This document shows, piece after piece, positions 28,652 to 29,568 of a stretch of 29,568 bases of DNA. The notes below the pieces were generated by a model. It was not told the DNA's origin and did no database searches. It saw nothing but the letters and a program-made list of their open reading frames with translations. This stretch comes from Nemertoderma westbladi. Lineage: Eukaryota; Xenacoelomorpha; Nemertodermatida; Nemertodermatidae. The first letter of the stretch is position 1. The number at the start of each line of letters is the position of its first letter. A program made the position numbers and the translations under genes. The stretch covers positions 1 through 29,568 of the forward strand of contig JAUCBJ010008057.1 of NCBI GenBank assembly GCA_032718475.1, written 5' to 3'.

Positions 28652-28912
28652 GTCAGTGGCGTAACCACAGGTGGGGGGGGGGGGGGGGGGGGGGGGGGGG
28701 AGCAGGACAATTCGGTCCGGACAATTCGGTCCCGGACAATTCGGTCCCATTAATTTTGTGTTTTGGGACCGAATTGTCCGGATACTGACTAGGACAATTC
28801 GGTCCCTAAACATACATATTAATGGGACCGAATTGTCCGGGACCGAATTGTCCGGACCGGATTGTCCGGGACCGAATTGTCCGGACCGGATTGTCCGGGA
28901 CCGAATTGACCT
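28652..28912. repeat. Poly-G-led fold-back array of GGACAATTCGGTCC units
   Basis: CAGTGGCGTAACCACAGG and 28 consecutive G (28673-28700) lead into three direct copies of GGACAATTCGGTCC (28705-28747). An inner hairpin follows (GGGACCGAATTGTCC near 28765 against GGACAATTCGGTCCC near 28792). Then come five to six copies of the reverse complement GGACCGAATTGTCC (28826-28911), some with the variant GGACCGGATTGTCC. GGTCCCATTAAT (28744) pairs with ATTAATGGGACC (28818). The unit is itself nearly palindromic, so the whole block can fold into nested hairpins. Confidence 0.85.
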
Positions 28913-29150
28913 ACATCCGGCATATGTCCCCGGCACTTTTTACACTTTTTATATTCAAATTAAAGTCAAATAATCTTAATAAACTCTGATTGGGTACTAA
29001 ACCCCCGTGAACTGTTTCTGCACTGGCAATATAAGTTAACCTGATTGATGTAAAGGTGTATTTCCATGTTTATACCCTAAATGTCGTTTATTGTTTTGGA
29101 TAGATGATTACATTATTTAAGGAAGAATTCTCGCGCTCTCGTCACTAGTG

Positions 29151-29344
29151 TTGAGAACTGTAACTGTAATTATACTGTAACTGCAACTGTAACTGAATGG
29201 TTTTGATGATTTTTTTGATACTGTAACTATAACTGTAACTGTAATTGCGAATTTTGAATACTGTAACTGTAACTGAAACTGTAATTACGAATTTTGAATA
29301 CTGTAACTGAAACTGAAATTTACAAAATCCGATTCAGTTCTCAA
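29151..29344. mobile_element. Short inverted-repeat element filled with TGTAAC hexamers
   Basis: TTGAGAACTG (29151-29160) and CAGTTCTCAA (29335-29344) are perfect 10-bp inverted ends. Between them are about 15 copies of ACTGTA/TGTAACTG hexamers and two copies of GAATTTTGAATACTGTAACT. CACTAGTG precedes the left end, which is reminiscent of hAT-type termini, but no matching 8-bp target duplication is clear. Confidence 0.5.
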
Positions 29345-29568
29345 TCACACAATTAACATGAATGAGCATTTAAAACAGTATTGTAATAAAGTATAGAGTA
29401 TAGTTTAATAAATGAATAACAGTGGTTACCATAGGTATCATTTTTAAAACATTGTTATAAAAAAACAATCTAATTTTTCCCACTTCTGAACAAAACCATA
29501 ATATTACACAATATAAAATCAAAGACCCATTGCCCACTTAGCTCAAATGTGATTTATTTGGCGAGTCA
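29345..29568. other. AT-rich right edge, nothing identified
   Basis: No ORF, repeat or splice-site pair stands out. Confidence 0.4.

Noticed and set aside
28574-28973. Overlapping ORFs through the poly-G and fold-back array
   Set aside because: Poly-Gly or poly-Pro plus repeated RTIRSGQFGP-type peptide is only the translated repeat.

Overview
This is an AT-rich metazoan genomic window dominated by transposable elements. It contains intact or near-intact protein genes, candidate GT-AG introns, a CR1-type LINE, LTR retrotransposon remnants, fold-back DNA elements and several minisatellites. There are no bacterial operons. The CR1 ORF carries a 2A peptide, the recognisable host genes are COMMD3 and CFAP210, and the palindromes TACCGGTA and TAGGCCTA are strikingly frequent. 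Together these fit a marine invertebrate, possibly a deuterostome. I cannot name the species.

Layout. (1) 1-1141, minus strand: a frame open for 380 codons that runs off the left edge; I do not recognise its family, and it has a plausible TATA-type promoter upstream. (2) 1142-3326: non-coding, rich in TACCGGTA palindromes, with a 287-bp tandem duplication. (3) 3327-4591: a 1.27-kb solo-LTR-like repeat (TG...CA). (4) About 6100-10040: a nearly full-length CR1 LINE. It has a signal-peptide-like N-terminus, a 2A peptide, a PHD-like zinc finger, an APE endonuclease, a reverse transcriptase and a typical 3' UTR, and one frameshift separates endonuclease from reverse transcriptase. (5) 10531-11127: intronless COMMD3. 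Its C-terminal codons and stop have been amplified into a 33-bp minisatellite (11105-11421). (6) 13771-17700: inverted copies of TTAA-flanked DNA-element sequence. They are interrupted by a second solo LTR (14547-15814, perfect 5-bp target duplication) and by an insert bounded by poly-G and poly-C. (7) 18290-19830: a 63-bp minisatellite, an exon-like small ORF, a GGGGCGATAA cluster and a degenerate 20-bp periodic tract.

(8) 20881-25739: the 5' end of an unrecognised multi-exon gene. Three candidate exons join in frame with consensus splice sites. Its introns would hold nested MITEs, a 1.6-kb minisatellite with a 40-bp unit, a miniature LTR element with a gag fragment, and a LINE scrap. (9) 26705-28341: single-exon CFAP210 (CCDC173), a ciliary microtubule inner protein gene with an RFX X-box upstream. 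It is interrupted by two +1 indels in homopolymers. (10) 28652-29568: a poly-G-adjacent fold-back array and a short TGTAAC-rich inverted-repeat element.

The genes form no pathway cluster. The notable themes are intronless copies of two genes that are usually multi-exon, tandem repeats born from or lying next to coding sequence, and several layers of nested mobile elements.
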